Below are positions 8,028 through 15,470 of a stretch of DNA of 25,470 bases, piece after piece. Under the pieces are notes generated by a model. That model ran no database searches, was not told the DNA's origin, and saw only the letters and a list, made by a program, of their open reading frames with translations. The position numbers were made by a program, and so were the translations under genes. The DNA lies in the NCBI GenBank assembly GCA_910580195.1, contig CAJTWA010000057.1, forward strand, positions 1-25,470. Reading direction: 5' to 3'. This DNA comes from an uncultured Lachnospiraceae bacterium. GTDB lineage: Bacteria > Bacillota > Clostridia > Lachnospirales > Lachnospiraceae. Positions within the stretch are counted from its first letter, which is position 1; each line of letters opens with the position of its first letter.

Positions 8028-8046
8028 GGGCTGCCCCAGATTGCCT
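8028..8046 (-). repeat. Isolated copy of the element A arm
   Basis: On the minus strand this reads AGGCAATCTGGGGCAGCCC, 18 of 19 bases identical to 4132-4150. It lies in the 91-base gap between rnc and smc, next to a small palindrome TTGCCTATAGGCAA (8041-8054). There is no copy of the 127-base core here, so the arm sequence also exists without the core. Confidence 0.65.
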
Positions 8047-8087
8047 ATAGGCAAAAAATGCCATTGAAGGGCCCCGCACCTGCGCCC

Positions 8088-8810
8088 TTAAGAATACTGG
8101 GGGAAATCAATATTTTTCTCCTTCTTAAGCTGGAGCAGCGTTTCATAGGCCGCCTCCTGCTCGGCGCCCTTCTTGGTCCTTGCAGACCCTTTCCCATAGG
8201 CCTGCTCCCCAACCAAAGCCTCCACATTGTATTTCTTGTCATGGTCGGGGCCGTCCACGGACAGGAGCCGGTAGGTGACTTCCTTGGAAAATTTCCCCTG
8301 CACCAATTCCTGCAAGATAGTCTTGCTATCATAAAAGAGCTTCTTGTGCCCGATGTCGTTGAGCACAAACCGGTGGATGAACTCTTTTGCGCTAGCAAAC
8401 CCACCATCTAAATAAATGGCCCCAATTACCGCTTCTAAGGCGTCTGACAGCACGGACTTGCGCGTCCGCCCGCCGGTCAGCTCCTCCCCTTTCCCTAAGA
8501 ACAGGTACTGCCCCAGATTTAAGTCCCTTGTGCAAAAGGCCAAGGTAGGCTCGCACACAAGGCTCGCCCGCATCCGGGTCAGCTCCCCTTCCGGGCACTT
8601 GGGGTATTTCTCAAACAGGAACTCGCTGGTGACAATTTCAAGGACTGCATCCCCTAGAAACTCCAGCCGCTCGTTGTCGGAAAGCTTCGCCAAATGGCGT
8701 TCATTGGCATAGGAGCTGTGGGTCAGCGCCTGCTCCAAAAGCTTGCTGTCCGCAAAATGGTACCCGATCGTTTCCTCAAATTCATTCTGCAATTTCATAA
8801 AATTTTCCAT
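8088..8810 (-). CDS. rnc: Ribonuclease III
   Basis: RNase III cuts double-stranded RNA, processing rRNA precursors and some mRNAs. The 240-residue protein has the signature NERLEFLGDAVL (46-57) and the second catalytic motif DALEAVIGAIYLDGG (123-137, with the metal-binding D and E). A C-terminal double-stranded RNA-binding domain follows (about 165-238, ending GSARTKKGAEQEAAYETLLQL). The ATG at 8810 has TGGAGAATTT upstream; a second in-frame ATG lies five codons in. A 10-bp stem-loop sits just ahead of the start (8835-8867). Order acpP-rnc-smc is typical of Firmicutes. Confidence 0.97.
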   Translation of the reverse strand: MENFMKLQNEFEETIGYHFADSKLLEQALTHSSYANERHLAKLSDNERLEFLGDAVLEIVTSEFLFEKYPKCPEGELTRMRASLVCEPTLAFCTRDLNLGQYLFLGKGEELTGGRTRKSVLSDALEAVIGAIYLDGGFASAKEFIHRFVLNDIGHKKLFYDSKTILQELVQGKFSKEVTYRLLSVDGPDHDKKYNVEALVGEQAYGKGSARTKKGAEQEAAYETLLQLKKEKNIDFPQYS

Positions 8811-8834
8811 AAATTCTCCATTCCATAATCAAAT

Positions 8835-8867
8835 GCAACCACTTCCCCCAAACGTGAAAGTGGTTGC
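8835..8867 (-). promoter_or_regulatory. Stem-loop in the leader just upstream of rnc
   Basis: GCAACCACTT (8835-8844) pairs perfectly with AAGTGGTTGC (8858-8867). One further C-G pair can form across a bulged A, leaving a loop of about ten bases. On the minus strand there is no T run after it, so it is a poor terminator. It lies 24 bases from the rnc start. RNase III is known to cut a stem in its own leader in E. coli, so a processing site is a reasonable but unproven reading. Confidence 0.45.
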
Positions 8868-8932
8868 CCATGTAATTGCCCTGCACTGGCACAGCCCATG
8901 CAAGCACGCGTCTAATTTCCGGCCATATGCGG

Positions 8933-9163
8933 TTAGTTCATGGCCTCCTTAATCTGCTCCACTGCGTCCCCAACCGTCACAATTTTCTCTGCCTCTTCAT
9001 TGGCAATCTCAATGTCAAATTCTTCCTCCAGTCCCATGATAATCTGGAAAATGTCCAGAGAATCAGCCCCTAAGTCATCTACAAATGTAGTATCCATTGT
9101 GATTTCATCCACGTCAACGTTTAATACTTCTGCAATGATTTTTTTTAATTTTTCAAACTCCAT
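8933..9163 (-). CDS. acpP: Acyl carrier protein
   Basis: The 76-residue acidic protein carries growing acyl chains during fatty acid synthesis on a phosphopantetheine attached to the serine of LGADSLD (S35). The length, the four-helix pattern and FDIEIANEEAEKIVTVGDAVEQI at the end are typical. A second, secondary-metabolism type of carrier is unlikely given its place 12 bases after plsX. The ribosome binding site is AAAGGAAC ahead of the ATG at 9163. A 122-base gap separates it from rnc. Confidence 0.97.
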   Translation of the reverse strand: MEFEKLKKIIAEVLNVDVDEITMDTTFVDDLGADSLDIFQIIMGLEEEFDIEIANEEAEKIVTVGDAVEQIKEAMN

Positions 9164-9175
9164 TCTCGTTCCTTT

Positions 9176-10195
9176 CTACTCCTCCATGGGAGAAGTTCCA
9201 ATATTTTTCCTGATTTTTCCATTGATATCCTGCTCTTTGAAGGTGACGCACTGGATAATGGAATTGGTGACTTCCTTTGCTTTTGCGCTTCCATGGGTCT
9301 TTACCACTAAGCCGTTTAAGCCCAGCAATGGCGCGCCGCCGTATTCTGTCGCATCGAAGGCCTTCAGCGTTTTTTTCAGGGACGGCTTTACCAAAAGCGC
9401 GCCGATTTTGCTGCGGAGGCTTGCCATCATCCCTTGTTTTATGACGCTTACCAGCGTACCGCTTAGGCCCTCATAAAGCTTCAAGATGACATTCCCCACA
9501 AATGCCTCGCACACAATGACGTCCGCCTCTCCCTGAGGAATTTCCCTTGCCTCAATGCTTCCCACAAAATTCACATCCGGGCAGTTCTTTAACAGCGGGA
9601 ATGTTTCCTTTACCAGCGCATTCCCCTTTTCTTCTTCTGCGCCGATATTGACAATTGCTACTTTTGGGTTTTTCACGCCTAGGGCGTTTTCCATATAAAT
9701 GGAACCCATCTTCGCAAACTGCACCAAATGGGAAGCCCTAGCGTCTACGTTCGCGCCGCAGTCAATCAGCAGGGATACGCCTTTCTTCGTGGGGATCAGC
9801 GGTGCCAGCGGGGGACGCTCCACGCCCTTAATCCTGCCCACGATAACTTGTCCGCCTACCAGTATGGCGCCGGAGCTCCCTGCGGAAACAAAGGCGTCCG
9901 CCTTCTTCTCCTTCACCATGTTAAGCCCCACGACAATGGATGACTTCTTTTTCCTGCGGATTGCCATCACGGGAGGCTCTGCGGTTTCGATTACCTCTTC
10001 GGCATGGACAACCTCAATCTGGGAGCCGCTGTAGGAATATTTTGCCAGTTCCTTGCTGACAATATCCTGCTGGCCCACCAAGTAGGCCTTAATGTCCTGC
10101 CGCCGGGCAACGGCGTCCACCGCCCCTTTCACCATCTCAGCAGGCGCATTGTCACCGCCCATGGCATCGACTGCCACTCGAATCATTTCCTGCAT
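9176..10195 (-). CDS. plsX: Phosphate acyltransferase PlsX
   Basis: PlsX converts acyl-ACP and phosphate to acyl-phosphate, the first step of phospholipid synthesis through PlsY and PlsC. The 339-residue protein starts with IRVAVDAMGGDNAP and contains MAIRRKKKSSIVVGL, SAGSSGAILVGG and LLIDCGANVDAR, all characteristic of the family. I chose the ATG at 10195 because AAGGAGG lies seven bases upstream; the second Met three codons later would have poorer spacing. It is followed after 12 bases by acpP, whose product supplies its acyl-ACP substrate. A promoter immediately upstream suggests that plsX begins a transcript running through acpP and rnc. Confidence 0.97.
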   Translation of the reverse strand: MQEMIRVAVDAMGGDNAPAEMVKGAVDAVARRQDIKAYLVGQQDIVSKELAKYSYSGSQIEVVHAEEVIETAEPPVMAIRRKKKSSIVVGLNMVKEKKADAFVSAGSSGAILVGGQVIVGRIKGVERPPLAPLIPTKKGVSLLIDCGANVDARASHLVQFAKMGSIYMENALGVKNPKVAIVNIGAEEEKGNALVKETFPLLKNCPDVNFVGSIEAREIPQGEADVIVCEAFVGNVILKLYEGLSGTLVSVIKQGMMASLRSKIGALLVKPSLKKTLKAFDATEYGGAPLLGLNGLVVKTHGSAKAKEVTNSIIQCVTFKEQDINGKIRKNIGTSPMEE

Positions 10196-10258
10196 GAAAT
10201 TTCCTCCTTATGGCCCGGGAACAGAAAAATATTTCCATTTACCGGATGCCTACCTAAG

Positions 10259-10287
10259 AATATACTATAACTACCGGGAGAAATCAA
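10259..10287 (-). promoter_or_regulatory. Sigma-A promoter for plsX-acpP(-rnc)
   Basis: TTGATT (10282-10287) and TATATT (10259-10264) are separated by 17 bases on the minus strand. The -35 box overlaps the stop codon region of the DUF624 gene. No FapR-like palindrome was evident by eye. Confidence 0.6.
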
Positions 10288-10934
10288 CATAAATCTTCTT
10301 TATACCGTTCCTCTTCTTTTGCCCTGTCCTCCTCGGTCATATATTTCCGGAACACCCGCTCTAAAATATAGCTTTGGAGCCAAGCATAAACCGCCGGGAA
10401 CACGAACAGCAGGAAAGGCGCAAAGAACACTACAAACAGGATAATCACCGTCATCACCAGCAGCAGGAACGTCATGGGAAGGTGGGCAATTGCCATCAAA
10501 ATGGCGTTTTTCATGGATTGGCGCCTCGTGTTCTCAAAACGGGCCATGTAGGGGAACAGATAGGAAACCCATGCAAACCATATGGCCATCCCCATAAAAG
10601 CAATCACGGAAAGTGCGGAAAAATAGGTAACTGTCTTTGCATAAAAGCTGGAAATATAAAAATCAGCCGCCGCTACCCCTCCAATTATCCCGGCAGCAAC
10701 CCATACCGGCGTAACCTGCTTGAAATTATTCCGGAAAGCAGACAGGTAATCCCGGAACAGATACCCCCTGTCGTGGCGGAGCACCTTGTGGGCCGTATAA
10801 TACAACGCCGTGGAGGCTGCGCCTATGGTAATGATGGGGATACAGCTTACGAAATACATCAGGCTTAAGCAGATGCAGTCTGTGAACTTGGACAGGGACC
10901 TCATCAGGCCGCTGTCTAGATTAAATAATTTCAT
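10284..10934 (-). CDS. DUF624 (YesL-like) membrane protein
   Basis: The 216-residue protein begins MKLFNLDSGLMRSLSKFTDC and contains SCIPIITIGAASTALYYTAHKVLR, which marks the DUF624/YesL family. Four to five hydrophobic segments are visible: about 24-44, 80-100 (WVAAGIIGGVAAADFYI), 105-130 and 150-185. Members often lie beside sugar transport genes, but their function is not established, and here the neighbours are rpmF and plsX. I chose the ATG at 10934 because GAGAGGAAG precedes it and the family starts there; the frame is open upstream to 11030 without support. It has its own promoter, so it is probably a separate unit placed inside the lipid/ribosome block. Confidence 0.82.
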   Translation of the reverse strand: MKLFNLDSGLMRSLSKFTDCICLSLMYFVSCIPIITIGAASTALYYTAHKVLRHDRGYLFRDYLSAFRNNFKQVTPVWVAAGIIGGVAAADFYISSFYAKTVTYFSALSVIAFMGMAIWFAWVSYLFPYMARFENTRRQSMKNAILMAIAHLPMTFLLLVMTVIILFVVFFAPFLLFVFPAVYAWLQSYILERVFRKYMTEEDRAKEEERYKEDLC

Positions 10935-10976
10935 TTGCAACTTCCTCTCTTCTGTTATTCTCCGTACCTTTCCCTT

Positions 10977-11005
10977 ATTCTCACCCATTCTGCAGAAAAT
11001 GTCAA
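10977..11005 (-). promoter_or_regulatory. Sigma-A promoter for the DUF624 gene
   Basis: A consensus TTGACA (11000-11005) is followed after 17 bases by GAGAAT (10977-10982), about 43 bases ahead of the ATG at 10934. Confidence 0.6.
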
Positions 11006-11078
11006 CAGCTAGTACTAACAAAATGGGCAAGCACAGCTTTTGTTCCGCGCGCGAAGCTGCGCATTCTTCCCGGAGGGC

Positions 11079-11144
11079 TTTATCTTATAGGAAAGCCATA
11101 GGCTTTAACACTTTACAGTGGCACGGTCTTTCCTATAAGATAAA
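11079..11144. repeat. 17-bp perfect inverted repeat with structured loop
   Basis: TTTATCTTATAGGAAAG (11079-11095) and CTTTCCTATAAGATAAA (11128-11144) are exact reverse complements with 32 bases between. The inner part holds two more small hairpins, AAAGCC-ATA-GGCTTT (11092-11106, competing with the long stem) and CACTTTACAGTG (11110-11121). It lies between the rpmF terminator and the DUF624 promoter. It may be a miniature foldback element or a small RNA structure; I cannot decide. Confidence 0.6.
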
Positions 11145-11146
11145 AG

Positions 11147-11176
11147 AAGAAAAAGAACCTTCCCAAATGGGAAGGC
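11147..11176 (-). terminator. rpmF terminator
   Basis: On the minus strand CCTTCCC (11169-11175) pairs with GGGAAGG (11158-11164) across ATTT and is followed by TTCTTTTTCTTCTTTT. This is a standard intrinsic terminator about 11 bases after the rpmF stop. Confidence 0.85.
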
Positions 11177-11186
11177 CCTTTTCCTA

Positions 11187-11366
11187 TTAATCCTGAGGGA
11201 TAATCTCTTTCTTGTTGTAGCTCCCGCAGTTCTTGCAAACCCTGTGGGGCATCATCAGTTCCCCGCATTTGCTGCATTTTACCAACGTCGGGACTGTCAT
11301 TTTCCAGTTTGCCCTGCGTTTGTCCCTTCTGCTTTTGGAAGATTTATTTTTTGGGCATATAGACAT
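11187..11366 (-). CDS. rpmF: Ribosomal protein L32
   Basis: This 59-residue component of the large ribosomal subunit begins MSICPKNKSSKSRRDKRRAN and contains the zinc-binding pairs CSKC and CKNC of the zinc-containing L32 form. I chose the ATG at 11366: its binding site AAGGAGGTG is formed by the last codons of yceD, seven bases upstream. A GTG two codons earlier would be too close. Only two bases separate it from the yceD stop, so the two genes are almost certainly co-transcribed and translationally coupled. An intrinsic terminator follows. Confidence 0.96.
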   Translation of the reverse strand: MSICPKNKSSKSRRDKRRANWKMTVPTLVKCSKCGELMMPHRVCKNCGSYNKKEIIPQD

Positions 11367-11368
11367 GG

Positions 11369-11890
11369 TCACACCTCCTTAAATTTGTCAAAAATATCCT
11401 GAATTGCTGCCATTCTTGGATCCAGTTCTGTCTTCGGGCACTGGCATCCTGTTAGGTTCAGATCCGCGCCGCACCGTTTGCAGATACCCTTGCAGTCCTC
11501 CCTGCACAGAACTTTCATCGGCCAACTCACCAAAATTTCTCCAAAAATAAGTTGGTCCACGTCCAGGCTTGTTCCTGCCATATAGGCCTGCCCCTCCATG
11601 GCGGTTTCCTCACTGCCGCCGGTTAAGGTTAATTCCTTCTCTATCACAAGATGGAACTCCTGCTCAACATCCTTCAGGCAGCGGCCGCATGGGATTGCAA
11701 TTGTGACTTCCGTTTCCCCTTGGATCAGCAGGCGCCTGTTCTCCTCATTGGTAAACTTCAGTACAAACGGCTCTTTCTTTACGACAGGGAATTGTCCTAA
11801 TTTTGAGTCAAAGGACGAAAATTCAATCTCTGCTTGCTTGGGCATTTCCTTATTCTCAGAGGAAATTATGTCCGCTAATTCTATTCTCAT
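11369..11890 (-). CDS. yceD: DUF177 / YceD family protein
   Basis: The 173-residue protein belongs to the DUF177 (YceD) family, which is nearly always found directly upstream of rpmF and has been linked to 23S rRNA or 50S assembly. The visible signature is the cysteine-rich stretch CREDCKGICKRCGADLN followed by GCQC (about residues 128-153). An earlier pair, IPCGRCLKDVEQEF, is also present. A consensus promoter lies about 65 bases upstream. Its exact biochemical role in Clostridia is not known to me. Confidence 0.9.
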   Translation of the reverse strand: MRIELADIISSENKEMPKQAEIEFSSFDSKLGQFPVVKKEPFVLKFTNEENRRLLIQGETEVTIAIPCGRCLKDVEQEFHLVIEKELTLTGGSEETAMEGQAYMAGTSLDVDQLIFGEILVSWPMKVLCREDCKGICKRCGADLNLTGCQCPKTELDPRMAAIQDIFDKFKEV

Positions 11891-11956
11891 GGCGTTCTCC
11901 TATACCCGTAGTGCGCATAGATTACCATACCATGGATTGCGCAACAATCACGCTAT

Positions 11957-11985
11957 ATTATAACTTCTGGCCTCAAGTTTGTCAA
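11957..11985 (-). promoter_or_regulatory. Consensus sigma-A promoter for yceD-rpmF
   Basis: A perfect TTGACA (11980-11985), a 17-base spacer and a perfect TATAAT (11957-11962) read on the minus strand, between the ackA stop and the yceD start. It is the strongest promoter in the window, as expected for a ribosomal protein gene. It makes yceD-rpmF independent of ackA. Confidence 0.85.
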
Positions 11986-11994
11986 CCATTTCTT

Positions 11995-13188
11995 TTATTT
12001 TCCTGTCAAAGCAACCGTTTCACGGGCAATTGCTAATTCCTCGTTGGTAGGCAGGCACAGCACCGTCACCTTAGAGTCCGGGGCAGAAATTACTTTCTCC
12101 TCGCCGCGCACCTGGTTGGCTGCGTCGTCCAGCTTCACGCCCAGATAGCCCAGATAACTGCAGACGCCTTTTCTGGTGTCAGGCCCGTTTTCCCCAACCC
12201 CTGCAGTAAAGCAGATGACGTCCACGCCGTTCATGGCAGCCACATATGCGCCCACATATTTTGCCACTCGGTAAATATAAGTTTCCAATGCCCTTATGCC
12301 GCCCTTGTCATCCTTGGCAGCGGCAGCTTCTAAATCCCGGAAATCGCTGGAAATATGGGAAAGCCCCTGCACGCCGGATTTTTTATTTAAAATTGCCATG
12401 ACGCCTTCCAAATCAATGTTCTCTTTCTTCGCAAGGTATTCCATGGCGCCGGGGTCAATGTCGCCGGAGCGGGTGCCCATAATCAGCCCTTCTAAGGGCG
12501 TCAGGCCCATGGAGGTGTCCACGGATTTCCCATTTTTCACAGCGCAGATGGATGCCCCGTTCCCAAGGTGGCAGACAATGGTCTTTAATTCTTCGTATGG
12601 TTTCCCGACAAGCTCTGCCGCCCGCTTGGACACATAGCTGTGGGATGTCCCATGGAAGCCGTATTTGCGTACCTTGTATTTCTCATAATAATCGTAGTCA
12701 ATGCCGTAAAGGTATGCCTTTTCCGGCATGGTCTGGTGGAAAGCCGTGTCAAAAACACCCACCATGGGCACATCCGGCATCAGTTCCTGGCATGCCCGGA
12801 CGCCGATTAAGTTTGCTGGGTTGTGCAGGGGCGCTAAGTCGCAGCACTCTTCCACTGCCTGCAGCACTTCATCATTGAGCACTGCGGAACAAGCAAATTT
12901 TTCCCCGCCATGGACCAGCCTGTGGCCTACTGCATCAATTTCCCCAAGGCTCTTTAAGGCCCCGGTCTTGGGGTTTACCAATGCGTCCAATACCATCTGG
13001 ATGGCCTGCTTGTGTGTCGGCATGTCCGCCTCTGTAATTTCCTTCCCACAACCTGCCTTCTGGTATACCAGCCTGCCGTCCAAGCCGATCCTTTCGCACA
13101 GCCCTTTTGCCAATACTTCCTCTGTATCAGAGTTGATGACCTGATATTTCAGGGAAGAACTTCCACAATTGATTACCAATACATTCAT
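11995..13188 (-). CDS. ackA: Acetate kinase
   Basis: Acetate kinase interconverts acetyl-phosphate + ADP and acetate + ATP, the ATP-forming last step of acetate fermentation. The 397-residue protein starts MNVLVINCGSSSLKYQ, with the ATP/acetate-binding motifs YGFHGTSHSYVSKRA, CHLGNGASICAVKNGKSVD and GLIMGTRSGDIDPG, and ends ELAIARETVALTGK. The ATG at 13188 is chosen because the motif starts there; AGGA lies close upstream, and the open frame up to 13299 encodes an implausible basic extension. The usual partner pta is not beside it; the upstream neighbour is an AAA-ATPase-like gene. It has its own promoter and a leader of about 130 bases. Confidence 0.97.
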   Translation of the reverse strand: MNVLVINCGSSSLKYQVINSDTEEVLAKGLCERIGLDGRLVYQKAGCGKEITEADMPTHKQAIQMVLDALVNPKTGALKSLGEIDAVGHRLVHGGEKFACSAVLNDEVLQAVEECCDLAPLHNPANLIGVRACQELMPDVPMVGVFDTAFHQTMPEKAYLYGIDYDYYEKYKVRKYGFHGTSHSYVSKRAAELVGKPYEELKTIVCHLGNGASICAVKNGKSVDTSMGLTPLEGLIMGTRSGDIDPGAMEYLAKKENIDLEGVMAILNKKSGVQGLSHISSDFRDLEAAAAKDDKGGIRALETYIYRVAKYVGAYVAAMNGVDVICFTAGVGENGPDTRKGVCSYLGYLGVKLDDAANQVRGEEKVISAPDSKVTVLCLPTNEELAIARETVALTGK

Positions 13189-13328
13189 ATTCCTATCCAT
13201 TCCTTTCGCTTTTCTTTGGCGCAGCGCCTTTCGGCCGTGCCTTTTGGTTGGCAGTTTCAATCTTCCTTCTCCTTGCGGCAACCCCTGCGCTTCGCGCAAG
13301 CCTGCATAGATGTAAAATTGCCCTTTCC

Positions 13329-13357
13329 ATTATAAACCAATCCAAAGCCTGATACAA
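13329..13357 (-). promoter_or_regulatory. Sigma-A promoter for ackA
   Basis: TTGTAT (13352-13357), 17 bases and TATAAT (13329-13334) read on the minus strand. The transcript would carry a leader of about 130 bases that contains a small hairpin with the arms GCGC-GAA-GCGC near 13290-13303. Confidence 0.7.
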
Positions 13358-13378
13358 GGGGAATTTGCAACAATTGTT

Positions 13379-15079
13379 TTATCCCCCGCCCCCTGCACGC
13401 CCTATCCACACCTCTTTCCCTCGGAACGCAAACCCATACATTTGGATGCGTTCCGGGGGGAGCCCACATTCCAGCAGTTCTTCTGCATACCGTTTTTCTT
13501 TTATCTGCAAAAGCGCGGCCTTTGCCGTTTCCTGCATACTGCCTTCCTGCCGGAAGTTGTGGACCTTGAATTCCAAGATAATTCCATCGTCTTTCCCCGG
13601 TTCCCGTGGCATCAGCATAACATCATACCTGCCAAAGCCACTCTCCCGGTTAGAACGGACGAGATACCTGCCTTCCAGCTCCACAATAAGGCCAAGCACA
13701 AACCCATGGTAAAACCGCTCCGGTTCCCGGCCATTTTTGTCGAAAAAGCTGAATGTGCCAAGGGCTACCCGGTTCATATATTCATTCATGGCCCAAACAT
13801 CCCCCATAAGCAATGCCTGAATAAAATCGCTGTAATCAGAATCCACCCGGGCAAACCACCCTTGCACCATAGTATAAAACATGGATTTTGTTTCATTGTT
13901 CGTAAGCGTCAGTTCATACATGGGGCTGCCGCAGGCTTTGGCCTCATCCATGCGTTCATAGCCCAGCACTTTCAAATACCCGCCCGCCACAAGGAGCCCC
14001 CACACCGCCGCCTCGCTCTGTTCCAATTGGCTGTATACAATCTGTTCCTCTACGGGGCATTTCATACGTTCCCCCGCCAGCAGCTTTTCAAAAGATACCT
14101 TCAGCCGCCTGCCCCCTTCCTGAATTAATTTCCCCGCCAAACTATTTGCGCTTGTGTTGGCCCAATAGGCGCCGTATTTCCCTGTATCCAAAAAATTTAA
14201 AATAGACCATGGATTATAAATATCCGTATGGTTCCCGAAAACAAAACCATCATACCAAAATTTTACTTTTTCCTTCTCGTCCCCCAGCCCGAATTCTTCT
14301 AATGCCGCAAATACTTCCTGTTCCGTAAACCCAAAGGCTTCTTCATATTTGCCAGAAGTTGCTGTCACCACTTTCAAATGGTTCAAATCGGAAAACATGG
14401 ATTCTTTGCTTATCTGGGTAATCCCCGTCAGCATCCCCCGTTCCAGCCACGGGTTTGCCTTAAATGCAGCATGGAACATGCTTCTGGTAAAAAATACCAA
14501 TTCTTCCCAATAACCATGCACATAAGCCTCCTGCATGGGCGTATCGTATTCATCCAAAAGGATTACCACCTTTTTCCCATAAAAGCGGCACAGGTAATCC
14601 GATAGCTGGTATAAAGCCATAGGGGCTTCTTCCACGCTCATGCCCGCACACATCCGCCCATAATACGCTTTCTCTGCGTCGGACAGCACGCTGCTTTCCT
14701 CTAGGAAACGGTTTTGTTCAAACAGCTTCATCAAAAGCTGGCGGATCCGGTAACAGGCCGTCTTGAAATCCCTTTCTTTCACATTTGCAAAAGAAAGGCT
14801 GATAACCGGATATGTCCCCTGCAATCCGCGGTATTTTTCATCCTCCCAAATGGACAGCCCTTCAAATACTGCCCCGTCCCCCTCATATTTCAAGGAGAAA
14901 AAACGTTCCAGCATGCTTAAATTTAAAGTTTTCCCAAACCTCCTAGGACGCGCGACCAGCGTCACGCTGTCCCCGCTGTCCCACCACTCCCGGATAAAAT
15001 CCGTCTTATCAACATAGAAATAATCCCGTTCCATGACAGCAGAAAAATCTTGGATTCCAACTGCAACTGTCCGCGCCAT
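13379..15079 (-). CDS. AAA-ATPase-like protein with C-terminal PD-(D/E)XK nuclease-like domain
   Basis: The 566-residue protein has the AAA-ATPase-like domain of the family in which a P-loop-like ARPRRFGKT (43-51) follows YFYVDKTDFIREW. A Walker B-like VVILLDEYDTP is at 171-181. The C-terminus carries a PD-(D/E)XK-type domain with D486, E503 and K505 in GRYDVMLM...ILEFKVHN. Such proteins are abundant, often in many copies per genome, in Bacteroides and Lachnospiraceae. Their role is not established; defence or mobile-element functions have been suggested. All key residues are present, so it looks intact. The ATG at 15079 has AAAGGAGG seven bases upstream. It has its own promoter and no obvious functional link to ackA. 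Confidence 0.87.
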   Translation of the reverse strand: MARTVAVGIQDFSAVMERDYFYVDKTDFIREWWDSGDSVTLVARPRRFGKTLNLSMLERFFSLKYEGDGAVFEGLSIWEDEKYRGLQGTYPVISLSFANVKERDFKTACYRIRQLLMKLFEQNRFLEESSVLSDAEKAYYGRMCAGMSVEEAPMALYQLSDYLCRFYGKKVVILLDEYDTPMQEAYVHGYWEELVFFTRSMFHAAFKANPWLERGMLTGITQISKESMFSDLNHLKVVTATSGKYEEAFGFTEQEVFAALEEFGLGDEKEKVKFWYDGFVFGNHTDIYNPWSILNFLDTGKYGAYWANTSANSLAGKLIQEGGRRLKVSFEKLLAGERMKCPVEEQIVYSQLEQSEAAVWGLLVAGGYLKVLGYERMDEAKACGSPMYELTLTNNETKSMFYTMVQGWFARVDSDYSDFIQALLMGDVWAMNEYMNRVALGTFSFFDKNGREPERFYHGFVLGLIVELEGRYLVRSNRESGFGRYDVMLMPREPGKDDGIILEFKVHNFRQEGSMQETAKAALLQIKEKRYAEELLECGLPPERIQMYGFAFRGKEVWIGRAGGGG

Positions 15080-15108
15080 GCAATCCCTCCTTTAAAATCC
15101 TATTTTTA

Positions 15109-15137
15109 AGTATACTGAATTGCTTGGGAATTTGCAA
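15109..15137 (-). promoter_or_regulatory. Sigma-A promoter for the AAA-ATPase-like gene
   Basis: TTGCAA (15132-15137), 17 bases and TATACT (15109-15114) on the minus strand give a transcript with a leader of roughly 25 bases. Confidence 0.65.
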
Positions 15138-15168
15138 CTTCTTCCTGCCCTGCCCTTTTGCTGCGCAC

Positions 15169-15390
15169 AGGAACCATACCTATTAAACTCCTACCCTTGC
15201 CCGCCTTTACCTCCCACAAGAACCATGCCTGCCCAAATTCTGCCTTTGCGCATTTTTCCATACAGGAACCATGCTGCCCAAATTCTGCCCTTGTACATTT
15301 TTCCCTTCAAGAACCATGCTGCCCAAATTCTGCCCTTGTACATTTTTCCCCTCAAGAACTACGCCTGCCCAATTTCTAATTTTACATAAC
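15169..15390. repeat. Degenerate tandem repeat, about 45-base unit, five copies
   Basis: The plus-strand mark GAACCATG(C)CTGCCCAAA starts copies near 15171, 15220, 15266, 15311 and 15356, so spacings are 49, 46, 45 and 45 bases. The third and fourth copies are nearly identical and the outer ones are eroded. The array fills the space between the divergent AAA-ATPase and tmcAL promoters. On the minus strand the unit contains GCAGAATTTGGGCAGC, similar to the element A arm GCAATTTGGGGCAGC. There are no unique spacers, so it is not a CRISPR array. Confidence 0.85.
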
Positions 15391-15400
15391 AAAATTCCTC

Positions 15401-15429
15401 TTGCAAATGCATAGAAAGTCCGCTACCAT
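15401..15429 (+). promoter_or_regulatory. Candidate sigma-A promoter for tmcAL
   Basis: TTGCAA (15401-15406) is followed after 17 bases by TACCAT (15424-15429), about 42 bases before the ATG. The -10 box is weak, so this is tentative. Confidence 0.45.
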
Positions 15430-15470
15430 AGTAGCATAAAAAATAAAAAACCGCCATCGGAGGAACCCCA

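Noticed and set aside
10935..11030. Longer DUF624 protein starting at 11030
   Set aside because: The extra 32 residues are atypical for the family and cover the promoter; the ATG at 10934 has a good ribosome binding site.
13189..13299. N-terminal extension of acetate kinase to 13299
   Set aside because: The extension is basic, unlike the family, and the catalytic start MNVLVINCGSSS begins at 13188.
15169..15390. Repeats resembling a CRISPR array
   Set aside because: The whole 45-base unit is repeated without unique spacers, and no cas gene is present.
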